Below are positions 14,806 to 22,763 of a stretch of 31,759 nt of DNA, one piece after another. How positions within the stretch are numbered: the stretch's first letter is position 1; each line of letters begins with the position of its first letter. The position numbers and the translations under genes were made by a program. Below the pieces are notes generated by a model. That model saw nothing but the letters and a program-made list of their open reading frames with translations, ran no database searches and was not told the origin of the DNA. The DNA comes from an uncultured Collinsella sp. Lineage in GTDB: Bacteria > Actinomycetota > Coriobacteriia > Coriobacteriales > Coriobacteriaceae. The stretch covers positions 1-31,759 of the forward strand of contig UQRW01000024.1 in the NCBI GenBank assembly GCA_900543515.1, given 5' to 3'.

Positions 14806-15948
14806 GTGATCTGCCCGCATTGCCTTAAGACTATCGAGGACGGCGCCTCGTTCTGCCCCTACTGCAACGCCTATGTGGGTCCGGGCGATGGTCCCGAGCA
14901 CACTGAGTTCGTGTTCTGTGAGGGCTGCGGTGCCCGTCTTTCTCCGCATGATCGTACATGCCCCAAATGCGGACGCCCCGCTCCGGGTATCCTCTCCGAG
15001 GACGCGGCCGCATCCGACTTGGCTGCGGGCCGCACGGCGGGCTTTCCGCGCCTAACGCAAGAGCAGATCGATACCGAGGTGCCGCATGCGCCGGCCTCTG
15101 CCGCTGCGGTGCTTTCGGACGCCGCCGACCCCAATGAGACCTGCGTGCTGCCAGCTTTCGATAAGGATTTCGGTATCCCCAAGGTCGATATTCCCACGCC
15201 CGTTTCCCTGCATGACGATGCTCAAAAACCCAAGCGCAAGGTGCACCCCGACGAGGACGCCTATCACAAGCATAAGCGTCATATCCCCAAGCCGCTCGTC
15301 GTCATCGCGGTCCTTGCCGTCGTTTGCGGCGGTGCCTATTGGTTCGTGACGACCGATCCCATGGGTGTCATGCCCGGCTTTTACGACCAGTTTGGCCAAG
15401 CTGCACAGACCACCTTCCCCACGCGCCAAAAGGGCGAGGCCACTGAGGACGATACCAAGCAGGACGATTCTGCCGAGGTGGTCCAGGAAGAAACCGTGCT
15501 CACCGATGATCAACTCTATACCAGGCTCGACGGTCTGTATCAGACCATCGTGTCCTACGCTGACGAGGACCAGATCGGCGAGGTCATCGATTCCTTTAAC
15601 AACGGCTATCTCCGAACGCCGCTGTCCACCCGTCAGGAGCTGTCGCAGAGTGCCTACGCCCTGCGCGACCAGATCAAAAAGACGCAAGATGAGCTCAACA
15701 ACCTTAAGTATCAGGACGATACGGTCTATGCGGATGACATCGCCCACTTAAAGCAGCTTGCCGAGTGGATGTATGAGCGCGTCGACGTGATCTGCCAGAG
15801 CTGGGACATCTCGCTGGCCATTCCCGATGGTGAGTCGATGAGTTCCCACCAAAGCGATATCCTGGCGCCCATCGCGCAGGGCGGCAACAGCGCACTGAAC
15901 CAGTACGACGCCAATGTGGGTTCCTGGAAGCCGCAGCAGCGTTCCTAA
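14806..15948 (+). CDS. Double zinc-ribbon, single-pass membrane protein of unknown function
   Basis: 380 residues, not recognised as a named protein. The N terminus carries two CxxC pairs forming a zinc ribbon (Cys3, 6, 17, 20) and a second set (Cys38, 41, 52, 55), like the zinc_ribbon_2/DZR domains of Gram-positive membrane proteins. A disordered linker (about 60-160) ends in a basic patch (HKHKRH), then one membrane segment (163-181). The outer part has an acidic linker (about 210-235) and a helical domain (about 236-345). The start is GTG at 14806 (CPHC follows immediately), with AAAAGAGG 5 nt upstream. The topology suggests cytoplasmic zinc ribbons linked to an outer helical domain. It lies upstream of the cyclophilin and TPR genes. 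Confidence 0.85.
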   Translation: MICPHCLKTIEDGASFCPYCNAYVGPGDGPEHTEFVFCEGCGARLSPHDRTCPKCGRPAPGILSEDAAASDLAAGRTAGFPRLTQEQIDTEVPHAPASAAAVLSDAADPNETCVLPAFDKDFGIPKVDIPTPVSLHDDAQKPKRKVHPDEDAYHKHKRHIPKPLVVIAVLAVVCGGAYWFVTTDPMGVMPGFYDQFGQAAQTTFPTRQKGEATEDDTKQDDSAEVVQEETVLTDDQLYTRLDGLYQTIVSYADEDQIGEVIDSFNNGYLRTPLSTRQELSQSAYALRDQIKKTQDELNNLKYQDDTVYADDIAHLKQLAEWMYERVDVICQSWDISLAIPDGESMSSHQSDILAPIAQGGNSALNQYDANVGSWKPQQRS

Positions 15949-15986
15949 AATTAGTTCGCCATAGTCGGCATAACCTACGTGCGCAA

Positions 15987-16016
15987 TTGATGTAAGCGCA
16001 TGCTTATTGCTACAAT
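15987..16016 (+). promoter_or_regulatory. Promoter of the cyclophilin-TPR unit
   Basis: TTGATG (15987-15992) and TACAAT (16011-16016) are 18 bp apart, about 40 nt before the cyclophilin ATG. Both boxes match the primary sigma consensus well. Confidence 0.65.
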
Positions 16017-16055
16017 TCGTACAAATATGCTTTAAACGCACGAGGAAGGAACCAC

Positions 16056-16598
16056 ATGTTTGGTTTTAAGAAAGAGCTCTACACGCCCGAGTATCAGCTT
16101 GCCGGCGACGAGTGCGCCGTTATCGAGACGTCGAAGGGTACCATCAAGGTCAAGTTTGACGGCGAGGGCGCTCCCATTCATGTCGCGAACTTCTGCGAGC
16201 TTTCTACGATGGGCTTCTATGATGGCCTTAAGTTCCATCGCTATGTGCCCGGCTTTGTCATTCAGGGCGGCGACCCCAATACCCGCGATATGTCCGGCGC
16301 CGACGTCGCTGCCGGTCTTGAGGGCCCTGACGGCATGCCCGGTACCGGTGGTCCCGGCTACTGCATCAAGGGCGAGTTTGCCACCAATCCGCGCAACAGC
16401 CATGTCGATGGTGCCCTTGCCATGGCGCGCTCCATGGACCCCGATTCCGCGGGTTCGCAGTTCTACTTCTGCCTGGGTGCCCAGCATAACCTCGATTCCG
16501 GTTACACCGTCTTTGGTACCACGGTCGAGGGTCTCGATGTGATTTCACAGCTGCGTGCCGGCGACGAGATCGTCCATGTCGAGATCGTTCACGAGTAA
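16056..16598 (+). CDS. Cyclophilin-type peptidyl-prolyl cis-trans isomerase, cytoplasmic
   Basis: A 180-residue cyclophilin. The active-site block KFHRYVPGFVIQGGDPN (59-75) includes the catalytic Arg62. GSQFYF (133-138) and the YTVFG block (150-154) complete the fold. There is no signal peptide, lipobox or membrane segment, so it acts in the cytoplasm on proline isomerisation during folding. AGGAAGGA precedes the ATG. The TPR gene starts 11 nt downstream, so they form one unit. Whether it acts on the neighbouring membrane proteins is not shown by sequence. Confidence 0.95.
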   Translation: MFGFKKELYTPEYQLAGDECAVIETSKGTIKVKFDGEGAPIHVANFCELSTMGFYDGLKFHRYVPGFVIQGGDPNTRDMSGADVAAGLEGPDGMPGTGGPGYCIKGEFATNPRNSHVDGALAMARSMDPDSAGSQFYFCLGAQHNLDSGYTVFGTTVEGLDVISQLRAGDEIVHVEIVHE

Positions 16599-16609
16599 AG
16601 GGGACTTCC

Positions 16610-17914
16610 TTGAATAGCCAGCTGATCCAACAGGGCCGCGCCGCTTACCGCGCGGGTGATTTTTCCGCTGCAGCCCAGATGCTTGGGGCGGCAAAAACTC
16701 CCGATGAGATTATGGGCGAGGCCGATCACCTTCGTGGTAACGCCTTGATGCACCTGGGCATGTATGCCGAGGCCGCCGAGGCCTACGCCGCTGCCCTCAA
16801 TGACGGCACCTACGGCAAGCGCGGCGCGCTGCTCACCAACCGCGGCAAGGCACTCGCCGCCGTGGGCGACTACACGACGGCCGCCCAGGCGTTCTCTGCT
16901 GCTACGCAGGATGCTTCCTATGCCACGCCGTTCAAGGCCTATCTGGGCCTGGGCAATGCGCTGTTCCAGTCGGGCGACTATGCCAACGCGGGTACTGCCT
17001 TTCGTCAGGCCGCCATCGACGGCGCCAATCCGGCTCCTGCCGCCGCACTCGGCGAGCTCGGTCGTTGCTTCATTAAGCTTGGCCGTCCGGCGGATGCCGT
17101 GGAGACCTACCGCACGGCTATCGACTTTGCCGGTCCCCGCGACGACACGCGTGCGCTCAACGCCGGCATGGGTCAGGCGCTTTCTGCCGTCGGCCGCCCC
17201 TCCGACGCACTCGACGCCTTTAACGCCGCTACTGCCGATGGCATCTACCAGCTCACCTCCGAGCAGGCCGATGAGCTTGCCCGCGTGCACGATTCGCTTG
17301 CCGCGCTGTCTGCCCAGACGGCTATGGCCACGGCTCCGGCGCCCGCGATGGACGCTCCTGCCGTTGATCCGCTCGATCCTACGGGCGCGACCGGCCAGTT
17401 TATGCCCGATCCCTCGGACACCGGCTTCTTTACGCTGTCCGAGTCCGAGATGGTCCAGCAGGACCGTCAGGATCGTAAGCAGGCCAAGGTCCGTCGTCGC
17501 CATCGCCACACGGGCCTCAAAGTCTTCATCGTGCTGCTTCTGCTCATTTTGATCGCCGCGGGCGGTCTGGGCTTTGCCTACACGCGCGGCTTTGGCTTCC
17601 CGTCTCAGGAGTCTGTCGTTACCGATCTGTTCCAGGCTGCCGGCGACGGTGACACCGCAAAGGCCGAGTCTTGCCTGGCCTCGAGCCTGTCCGAGGACGC
17701 CAAGTCGATGATCATCTCCTCGATTCCGCAGGGTGCCACCGTGTCCGTCGAGGGTATGGATCAGTCCATGACCGAGACGACCGCCAAGGTTAAGGCTTCG
17801 CTGTCCAAGGGCGGCGAGCAGGAGTACACCGTCAAATTCGTGCGCTCCGACAACCATATCGGCTGGGCCGTTTCCTCGCTCGATATGGATTTCTCGGCTG
17901 CTGACAACCAGTAG
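16610..17914 (+). CDS. TPR-repeat, single-pass membrane protein of unknown function
   Basis: 434 residues, TTG start at 16610 with AAAGGGG 5-6 nt upstream. Residues about 2-213 form some six tetratricopeptide repeats (for example NRGKALAAVGDYTTAAQAF at 77-95 and LGNALFQSGDYANAGTAF at 114-131), a protein-interaction surface that should be cytoplasmic. An acidic/proline linker and a strongly basic patch (RRRHRH, 295-300) precede one membrane segment (303-323). The outer 110 residues (SVVTDLFQAAGDGDTAKAESCL onward) look like a small alpha/beta domain similar to DUF4878 or NTF2-like modules; that call is tentative. It ends 115 nt before mreB, and may couple a cytoplasmic complex to the envelope. 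Confidence 0.85.
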   Translation: MNSQLIQQGRAAYRAGDFSAAAQMLGAAKTPDEIMGEADHLRGNALMHLGMYAEAAEAYAAALNDGTYGKRGALLTNRGKALAAVGDYTTAAQAFSAATQDASYATPFKAYLGLGNALFQSGDYANAGTAFRQAAIDGANPAPAAALGELGRCFIKLGRPADAVETYRTAIDFAGPRDDTRALNAGMGQALSAVGRPSDALDAFNAATADGIYQLTSEQADELARVHDSLAALSAQTAMATAPAPAMDAPAVDPLDPTGATGQFMPDPSDTGFFTLSESEMVQQDRQDRKQAKVRRRHRHTGLKVFIVLLLLILIAAGGLGFAYTRGFGFPSQESVVTDLFQAAGDGDTAKAESCLASSLSEDAKSMIISSIPQGATVSVEGMDQSMTETTAKVKASLSKGGEQEYTVKFVRSDNHIGWAVSSLDMDFSAADNQ

Positions 17915-17936
17915 TGACCTTATGGGATTTAGCTTT

Positions 17937-17969
17937 GCCCGGCGCTTCACCGCAAGTGAGGTGCCGGGC
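17937..17969. repeat. 14-bp hairpin upstream of mreB, no T-run
   Basis: GCCCGGCGCTTCAC (17937-17950) pairs with GTGAGGTGCCGGGC (17956-17969) with two wobble pairs around loop CGCAA. TTGCGC follows rather than a T-run, so it is at best a weak or factor-dependent terminator of the TPR gene. It could also stabilise the 3' end. Confidence 0.6.
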
Positions 17970-18029
17970 TTGCGCTAGTATCATGAGCTAGTAGTTTTCC
18001 AGCAATCATCCAACACATCAGGAGTTGCG

Positions 18030-19073
18030 TTGTTTTCTTTGATGGATATGTTCTTCGGTAGCTATGCGGGCGATCTTGCCATCGACCTCGGCACCGCAAA
18101 TACGCTTGTCTCCGTGCGCGGCAAGGGCATCGTCATTCGCGAGCCCTCTGTCGTCGCCATCGACAAGAACGACGAGCGCATCCTGGCGGTCGGTATCGAG
18201 GCAAAGCGCATGCTCGGCCGTACGCCCGGCAACATCGTGGCCGTTCGTCCCCTGAAGGACGGCGTCATCGCTGACTTCGATGTTACCGAGGCTATGCTTC
18301 GCTACTTTATCGACAAGGCGTCCGAGAAGCGCTATCCGTGGACCCCGCGTCCGCGCGTTGTCGTCTGCGTTCCCTCCGGCGTCACGTCGGTCGAGAAGCG
18401 TGCTGTCTTTGAGGCCACGATCCAGGCCGGCGCTCGCCAGGCCTACCTGATCGAGGAGCCCATGGCCGCCGCTATCGGCGCCGATCTGCCCGTCGAGGAA
18501 CCCACCGGCTCCATGGTCATCGACATCGGTGGCGGTACCACCGAGGTTGCCGTTATCGCTATGGGTGGCATCGTCGTCTCGCAGTCCATCCGTATTGCCG
18601 GCGACGAGTTCGATCAGGCCATCCTCACGCACGTTCGTGATGCCTACAACTTGGCCATCGGCGAGCGTACGGCAGAGGACATCAAGATCAAGGTCGGCTC
18701 CGCCGTGCCGCTCAAGGACGAGCTCGACGTCGAGGTCAACGGCCGCGACGTGATCACCGGTCTGCCCAAGACCGTGCGCATCGAGAGCGAGGAGATTCGT
18801 CGCGCGCTCAACAAGCCGCTCGACGAGATGGCCAAGGCCGTCAAGGACGCACTCGACGCTACGCCTCCCGATCTTGCCTCGGACCTTATGTACTACGGTA
18901 TTTTGCTGACTGGTGGCGGCGCGCTGCTGCGCGGTCTCGACGTGCGCCTGCGCGATGAGACCGGTGTTTCGGTCAACGTCAGCCCCACGGCGCTCGATAA
19001 CGTCGTTAACGGCTGTGCCCGCGTGCTCGAGGCCAATGCGTTTGATGGCGGCTTCGTCCAGACCAATGCTTAA
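18030..19073 (+). CDS. mreB: Rod shape-determining protein MreB
   Basis: Bacterial actin, 347 residues, which polymerises under the membrane and directs the elongation machinery. Nucleotide motifs are IDLGTANTLV (18-27), VPSGVTSVEKRA (114-125), IEEPMAAAIG (141-150), VIDIGGGTTEVAVI (163-176) and LTGGGALLRG near the C terminus. The N terminus MFSLMDMFFG is an amphipathic membrane-binding start. The start is TTG at 18030, fixed by AGGAG 5 nt upstream; an ATG four codons later would be 17 nt from it. First gene of mreB-mreC-mreD-PBP2-rodA. Confidence 0.98.
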   Translation: MFSLMDMFFGSYAGDLAIDLGTANTLVSVRGKGIVIREPSVVAIDKNDERILAVGIEAKRMLGRTPGNIVAVRPLKDGVIADFDVTEAMLRYFIDKASEKRYPWTPRPRVVVCVPSGVTSVEKRAVFEATIQAGARQAYLIEEPMAAAIGADLPVEEPTGSMVIDIGGGTTEVAVIAMGGIVVSQSIRIAGDEFDQAILTHVRDAYNLAIGERTAEDIKIKVGSAVPLKDELDVEVNGRDVITGLPKTVRIESEEIRRALNKPLDEMAKAVKDALDATPPDLASDLMYYGILLTGGGALLRGLDVRLRDETGVSVNVSPTALDNVVNGCARVLEANAFDGGFVQTNA

Positions 19074-19094
19074 TTTCCAAAAGGTGGATTCCAT

Positions 19095-20093
19095 TTGGCA
19101 CGATCTTCGGGTTTCTCCACAAATCTGAATACCAAGCGACAATCAACGGGTATGCGCCCGTTGATTGTTTTCAGCCTGTTTTCGGTGTTGCTGCTCACGT
19201 TTTACATCCGCGAGGGCGAGGCAGGACCGATTCATGCCGTGCGTTCGGGCGTGACGACGATTACCTCGCCGGTGCGCTTTGTGGGCTCGGCTGTGGCGGC
19301 CCCCTTCAATGCGATCGGCAACGTGTTCTCTAACCTTACGGCGTCGCAGGACACGCTTGACGAGCTTAAGAAGCAAAACGAGGAGCTGACCTCTAAGGTT
19401 GCTGAGCTCTCCGAGGCTCAAAAGACCGCCGAGCGTCTGGAGGGGCTGGTCGGCCTGCAGTCGACCTACAACCTCAAATCGACCGCTGCTCGTATCGTTG
19501 GTGCCTCGGGCGATGCCTGGACCTCGACCGTAACCATCGACAAGGGCTCTGCCGACGGCCTTACCATCAACATGCCCGTGACGAGTTCTGCCGGTGTTAT
19601 CGGTCAGATTATCGAGGTATCGGCCAAGACCTCTACCGTGCGCCTTATTGGCGACGAGAACTCGGGTGTGTCCGCCATGGTACAGGACACGCGCGCCCAG
19701 GGCATGCTGCAGGGTCAGGCTGACGGCACGCTGCGTCTTGAGTACGTGAGCGTCGACTCCGATGTTAAGGTTGGCGACATCATCGTGACCTCGGGCATTG
19801 GCGGTGTATTCCCCAAGGGTCTACCGCTCGGCACCGTCTCGTCGGTTGAGAAGTCGGCAAACGACGTGTACTACACCATTGTGGTGCGCGCTCAGACCAC
19901 GGCCGAGAACAACGAGGAAGTGCTGGTCATCACCTCGCTGACCGACGAACAGTCGGCCTCGGATGAGGACGTGAGCACGGCCAACAGCACGCCGCAGGGA
20001 ACGTCGCGCGATGCTGCGACCAAGACGAAGGACGAGAGCTCGGATGACAGTTCCGACACGTCCGAGACGACCGATTCTGGCTCGAGCGAATAG
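19095..20093 (+). CDS. mreC: Rod shape-determining protein MreC
   Basis: Bitopic scaffold of the elongasome, 332 residues. A membrane segment (about 22-38) is followed by a coiled coil (about 85-118, LDELKKQNEELTSKVAELSE) and the paired beta-barrel domain (about 125-280, including SSAGVIGQIIEVS and GDIIVTSGIGGVFPKGLPLG). The last 46 residues are a Ser/Thr/Asp-rich disordered tail. TTG start at 19095, 8 nt after AAGGTGG. It starts 21 nt after mreB and directly precedes mreD. Confidence 0.96.
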   Translation: MARSSGFSTNLNTKRQSTGMRPLIVFSLFSVLLLTFYIREGEAGPIHAVRSGVTTITSPVRFVGSAVAAPFNAIGNVFSNLTASQDTLDELKKQNEELTSKVAELSEAQKTAERLEGLVGLQSTYNLKSTAARIVGASGDAWTSTVTIDKGSADGLTINMPVTSSAGVIGQIIEVSAKTSTVRLIGDENSGVSAMVQDTRAQGMLQGQADGTLRLEYVSVDSDVKVGDIIVTSGIGGVFPKGLPLGTVSSVEKSANDVYYTIVVRAQTTAENNEEVLVITSLTDEQSASDEDVSTANSTPQGTSRDAATKTKDESSDDSSDTSETTDSGSSE

Positions 20094-20104
20094 GGGGCAT
20101 GTCC

Positions 20105-20671
20105 ATGGATCTACGCGAGCAGGGGATGAGCTCCCGCACGTTTGTAATCGCCGCCATTGTGTGTGTGCTGCTGCAGGCAGGCCTGGCACCGCAGATCTCC
20201 ATTGCGGGAGGTCGCGTCAACTTCATGATTATCCTGGTGTGCCTAAGCGTGTTCTCGGGCGACCCGACCCGTGCCGTCGTGTGCGGTTTTTGCAGCGGCT
20301 TGTTCTATGACCTGTCCGCTGCCGTGCCGGTGGGCGTTATGTCGCTCCTGCTGACCGTGGGTTCTTTTGCCCTGGTGCACAGCGCCGTCGGTCAGACGGG
20401 CGGTACCCCGAGTGCGCGCGGCGTCACTGTGGGCGCCTTCGCGCTCGTCATTAATGTGATCTACAGCATCGTCTTGCTGTTTATGGGTTTGGAGACGAGC
20501 TTTGTCGTGGCGATCTTCGGCCATGCGCTGCCGTCCTCGATCCTGACGGGTCTGGTTGCCATTCCGTTTTTGATGTCCGGCGTCGTGCCGCAGTCCGGCT
20601 ATGGATTCTCCGCACGTGGCGGACGCCAGACGGGTATGCGCTTTAAGCCCAAGACCCGTAAGCTCAAATAG
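20105..20671 (+). CDS. mreD: Rod shape-determining protein MreD
   Basis: A 188-residue polytopic membrane protein with about five or six hydrophobic segments, of the usual MreD length. The first segment ends in LQAGLAPQISIAGGRVNFMI, close to the MreD pattern with a loop before the second helix, and GLFYDLSAAVPVGVMSLLL is the conserved central block. The ATG at 20105 is preferred: the AGGGGG overlapping the mreC stop is 7 nt away, whereas an ATG at 20099 would be only 1-2 nt from it. Position between mreC and PBP2 confirms the assignment. Confidence 0.93.
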   Translation: MDLREQGMSSRTFVIAAIVCVLLQAGLAPQISIAGGRVNFMIILVCLSVFSGDPTRAVVCGFCSGLFYDLSAAVPVGVMSLLLTVGSFALVHSAVGQTGGTPSARGVTVGAFALVINVIYSIVLLFMGLETSFVVAIFGHALPSSILTGLVAIPFLMSGVVPQSGYGFSARGGRQTGMRFKPKTRKLK

Positions 20672-20684
20672 GGGAGGCCCGTAG

Positions 20685-22754
20685 ATGTCTTCCCAGATGA
20701 CGGTTATTATCGCCGGTATCGTGCTGGTTGTGGCCATCGTGGTCGCGCTGGTCATCATGCGTCGTGGCGATTCCCGTTTTACCTACGATACGCAGCATGG
20801 AACGGCCCCGCGCGCCACCGAGGGCGAGGGCAATACCGCGGTGACCGCCTTTAAGGGCCGCTTTTCCATCCTCACCACGGGTGTGGGCGCGATGTTTGCG
20901 GCGCTCGCCGTCAAGCTGTGGGGCATGCAGATGGTCTCATCGGACTATTACGAGAAGCAGGCCAATAGTAATCAGACTCGCACCGTTACAACACCCGCTG
21001 TGCGCGGTCGCATCCTCGACCGCAATGGCGTGGCGCTTGTCCAGAACCGTCCCTCACTTGCTGTCGTGGCCTACCGCGACCTTGCCGAGGATGAGGTTCT
21101 GGTTCGCCATCTTGCCAACGTGCTTGGAATGCCTTATGTGGCGGTCCTTCGCAATATTCAGGACAATACAGAGGGCGCTCAGAGCCTGCATACCATCGCG
21201 ACGGACGTCCGTCGCTCCACGGTTGCCTATATTCAGGAGCATGCCGGCGAGTTCCCGGGCGTCAAGATTGCCGAGCGTACCGAGCGCCAGTATCCATACG
21301 GCGAGACGGCATGCCATATCTTGGGCTATACCGGCACCATTACCTCCGAGCAGCTCGAGGCCCAGAATAAGAAAACTTCTGGCGACGATGATGCTTCTGC
21401 TGGCAAGATTACGTACCAGTCGGGCGATATCGTGGGGCAGGCGGGCGTTGAGAGCTACTACGAAAACCTGCTGCAGGGTATTCGTGGCGAGCAGACCGTC
21501 AAGGTCGATGCCTCGGGCAACGTGACCGGTCAGGCCGGCGCCGTGCCCGCGAAGGCCGGCTCTGACATTAAGCTCACGCTCGACCTTAAGATCCAGCAGG
21601 CCTGCGAGACGGCGCTGGCGAGCGCTATCGAGCTTGCCAAGACCACTGGCTACAGCAATGCCGGCAACGGCGCTGTAGTGTGTCTCGATCCCAACAATGG
21701 CGAGATCCTGGGCATGGCGAGCCAGCCCAAGTTCGATCCGTCCGTCTTTATTGGCGGCGTCTCAAATGACGTGTGGACCGAGCTCAATGATGACAAGGGT
21801 TCGCACCCGCTGCTCAACCGCGCCATTAGCGGACAGTACATGTCGGCCTCGACCATCAAGCCGCTCTCGGCACTGGCCGGTCTTGAGTTTGGAACCTACA
21901 CGTCGGGGCAGACGACCAACTGCACGGGTTATTGGACGGGTCTGGGCAAGTCGTGGGGCAAGTACTGCTGGCTGCATTCCGGCCACGGCACCATGACGCT
22001 GCAGTCGGGAATCGCCAACTCGTGCGACCCTGTCTTCTACGACATGGGCAAGGCGTTCTTTTATGACGAGCAACATCCCGAGGGTCTGCAGGAGGTCTTT
22101 CGTCGCTGGGGTCTAGGCAAGACCTGCGGTATCGATCTGCCGAGTGAGGGCGCGGGTCGTATTCCCGATGCCGAGTGGAAAGAGTCGTACTTCACCGACG
22201 CATCTGCCGAGGACCGCAAGTGGAATGCCGGCGATATGACCAACATCGCCATCGGTCAGGGCGACATCCTGGTGACGCCCCTGCAGATGGCGTGTGCCTA
22301 TATGGGTCTTGCCAACGGCGGCAAACAGTACGTGCCTCACGTGTTTTTGTCTGCCGTGTCGCGCGATGGCGACGGCGATGCCTATAAGTACAACGGCAAG
22401 GGCAAGAAGAAGCGCCTGGAGGCCAAGATCAACAGCGATTCGGATTTGGCTCTTGTTCGCAACGGCATGCACGACGTGATTTACACGGCATCGACGTCCC
22501 TGGCGGCTCACTTTGGCACCCTGACGCCGCAGGTATACGGCAAGTCGGGCACGGGCGAGAAAAGTGGCGAGGATGAATACGCGTGGTTCTGCGCCTATGC
22601 ACCGGCCGATGACCCCAAGTATGTCATCGCTACCGTCTTGGAGCAGGGCGGCGGTGGCTCAGATACCGCGATGCATGTCGTGCGCGACGTGCTCGGCGTG
22701 ATTTATGACGAGCCCGATACCTCTTCGGCCTCGGGCGATTCTTCGGTTCGATAG
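20685..22754 (+). CDS. mrdA: Class B penicillin-binding protein 2 (elongasome transpeptidase)
   Basis: A 689-residue peptidoglycan transpeptidase paired with RodA. It has a pedestal domain (about 95-290, starting RGRILDRNGVALVQNRP) and a transpeptidase domain with Ser389 in STIK (389-392), SCD (446-448) in place of SxN, and KSGT (620-623). SSD/SCD at motif 2 occurs in other PBP2 proteins. Two hydrophobic stretches are present at the N terminus (about 5-25 and 60-83) instead of one, with a charged 35-residue loop between them. Since the catalytic part must be outside, the extreme N terminus would also be outside. GGGGAGG precedes the ATG by 7 nt. RodA follows after 9 nt. Confidence 0.95.
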   Translation: MSSQMTVIIAGIVLVVAIVVALVIMRRGDSRFTYDTQHGTAPRATEGEGNTAVTAFKGRFSILTTGVGAMFAALAVKLWGMQMVSSDYYEKQANSNQTRTVTTPAVRGRILDRNGVALVQNRPSLAVVAYRDLAEDEVLVRHLANVLGMPYVAVLRNIQDNTEGAQSLHTIATDVRRSTVAYIQEHAGEFPGVKIAERTERQYPYGETACHILGYTGTITSEQLEAQNKKTSGDDDASAGKITYQSGDIVGQAGVESYYENLLQGIRGEQTVKVDASGNVTGQAGAVPAKAGSDIKLTLDLKIQQACETALASAIELAKTTGYSNAGNGAVVCLDPNNGEILGMASQPKFDPSVFIGGVSNDVWTELNDDKGSHPLLNRAISGQYMSASTIKPLSALAGLEFGTYTSGQTTNCTGYWTGLGKSWGKYCWLHSGHGTMTLQSGIANSCDPVFYDMGKAFFYDEQHPEGLQEVFRRWGLGKTCGIDLPSEGAGRIPDAEWKESYFTDASAEDRKWNAGDMTNIAIGQGDILVTPLQMACAYMGLANGGKQYVPHVFLSAVSRDGDGDAYKYNGKGKKKRLEAKINSDSDLALVRNGMHDVIYTASTSLAAHFGTLTPQVYGKSGTGEKSGEDEYAWFCAYAPADDPKYVIATVLEQGGGGSDTAMHVVRDVLGVIYDEPDTSSASGDSSVR

Positions 22755-22763
22755 GAGGTTGCG

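Noticed and set aside
16589..17950. Long minus-strand open frame of 453 codons opposite the TPR gene
   Set aside because: Antisense shadow; the plus-strand gene has clear repeats, a membrane segment and a good start.
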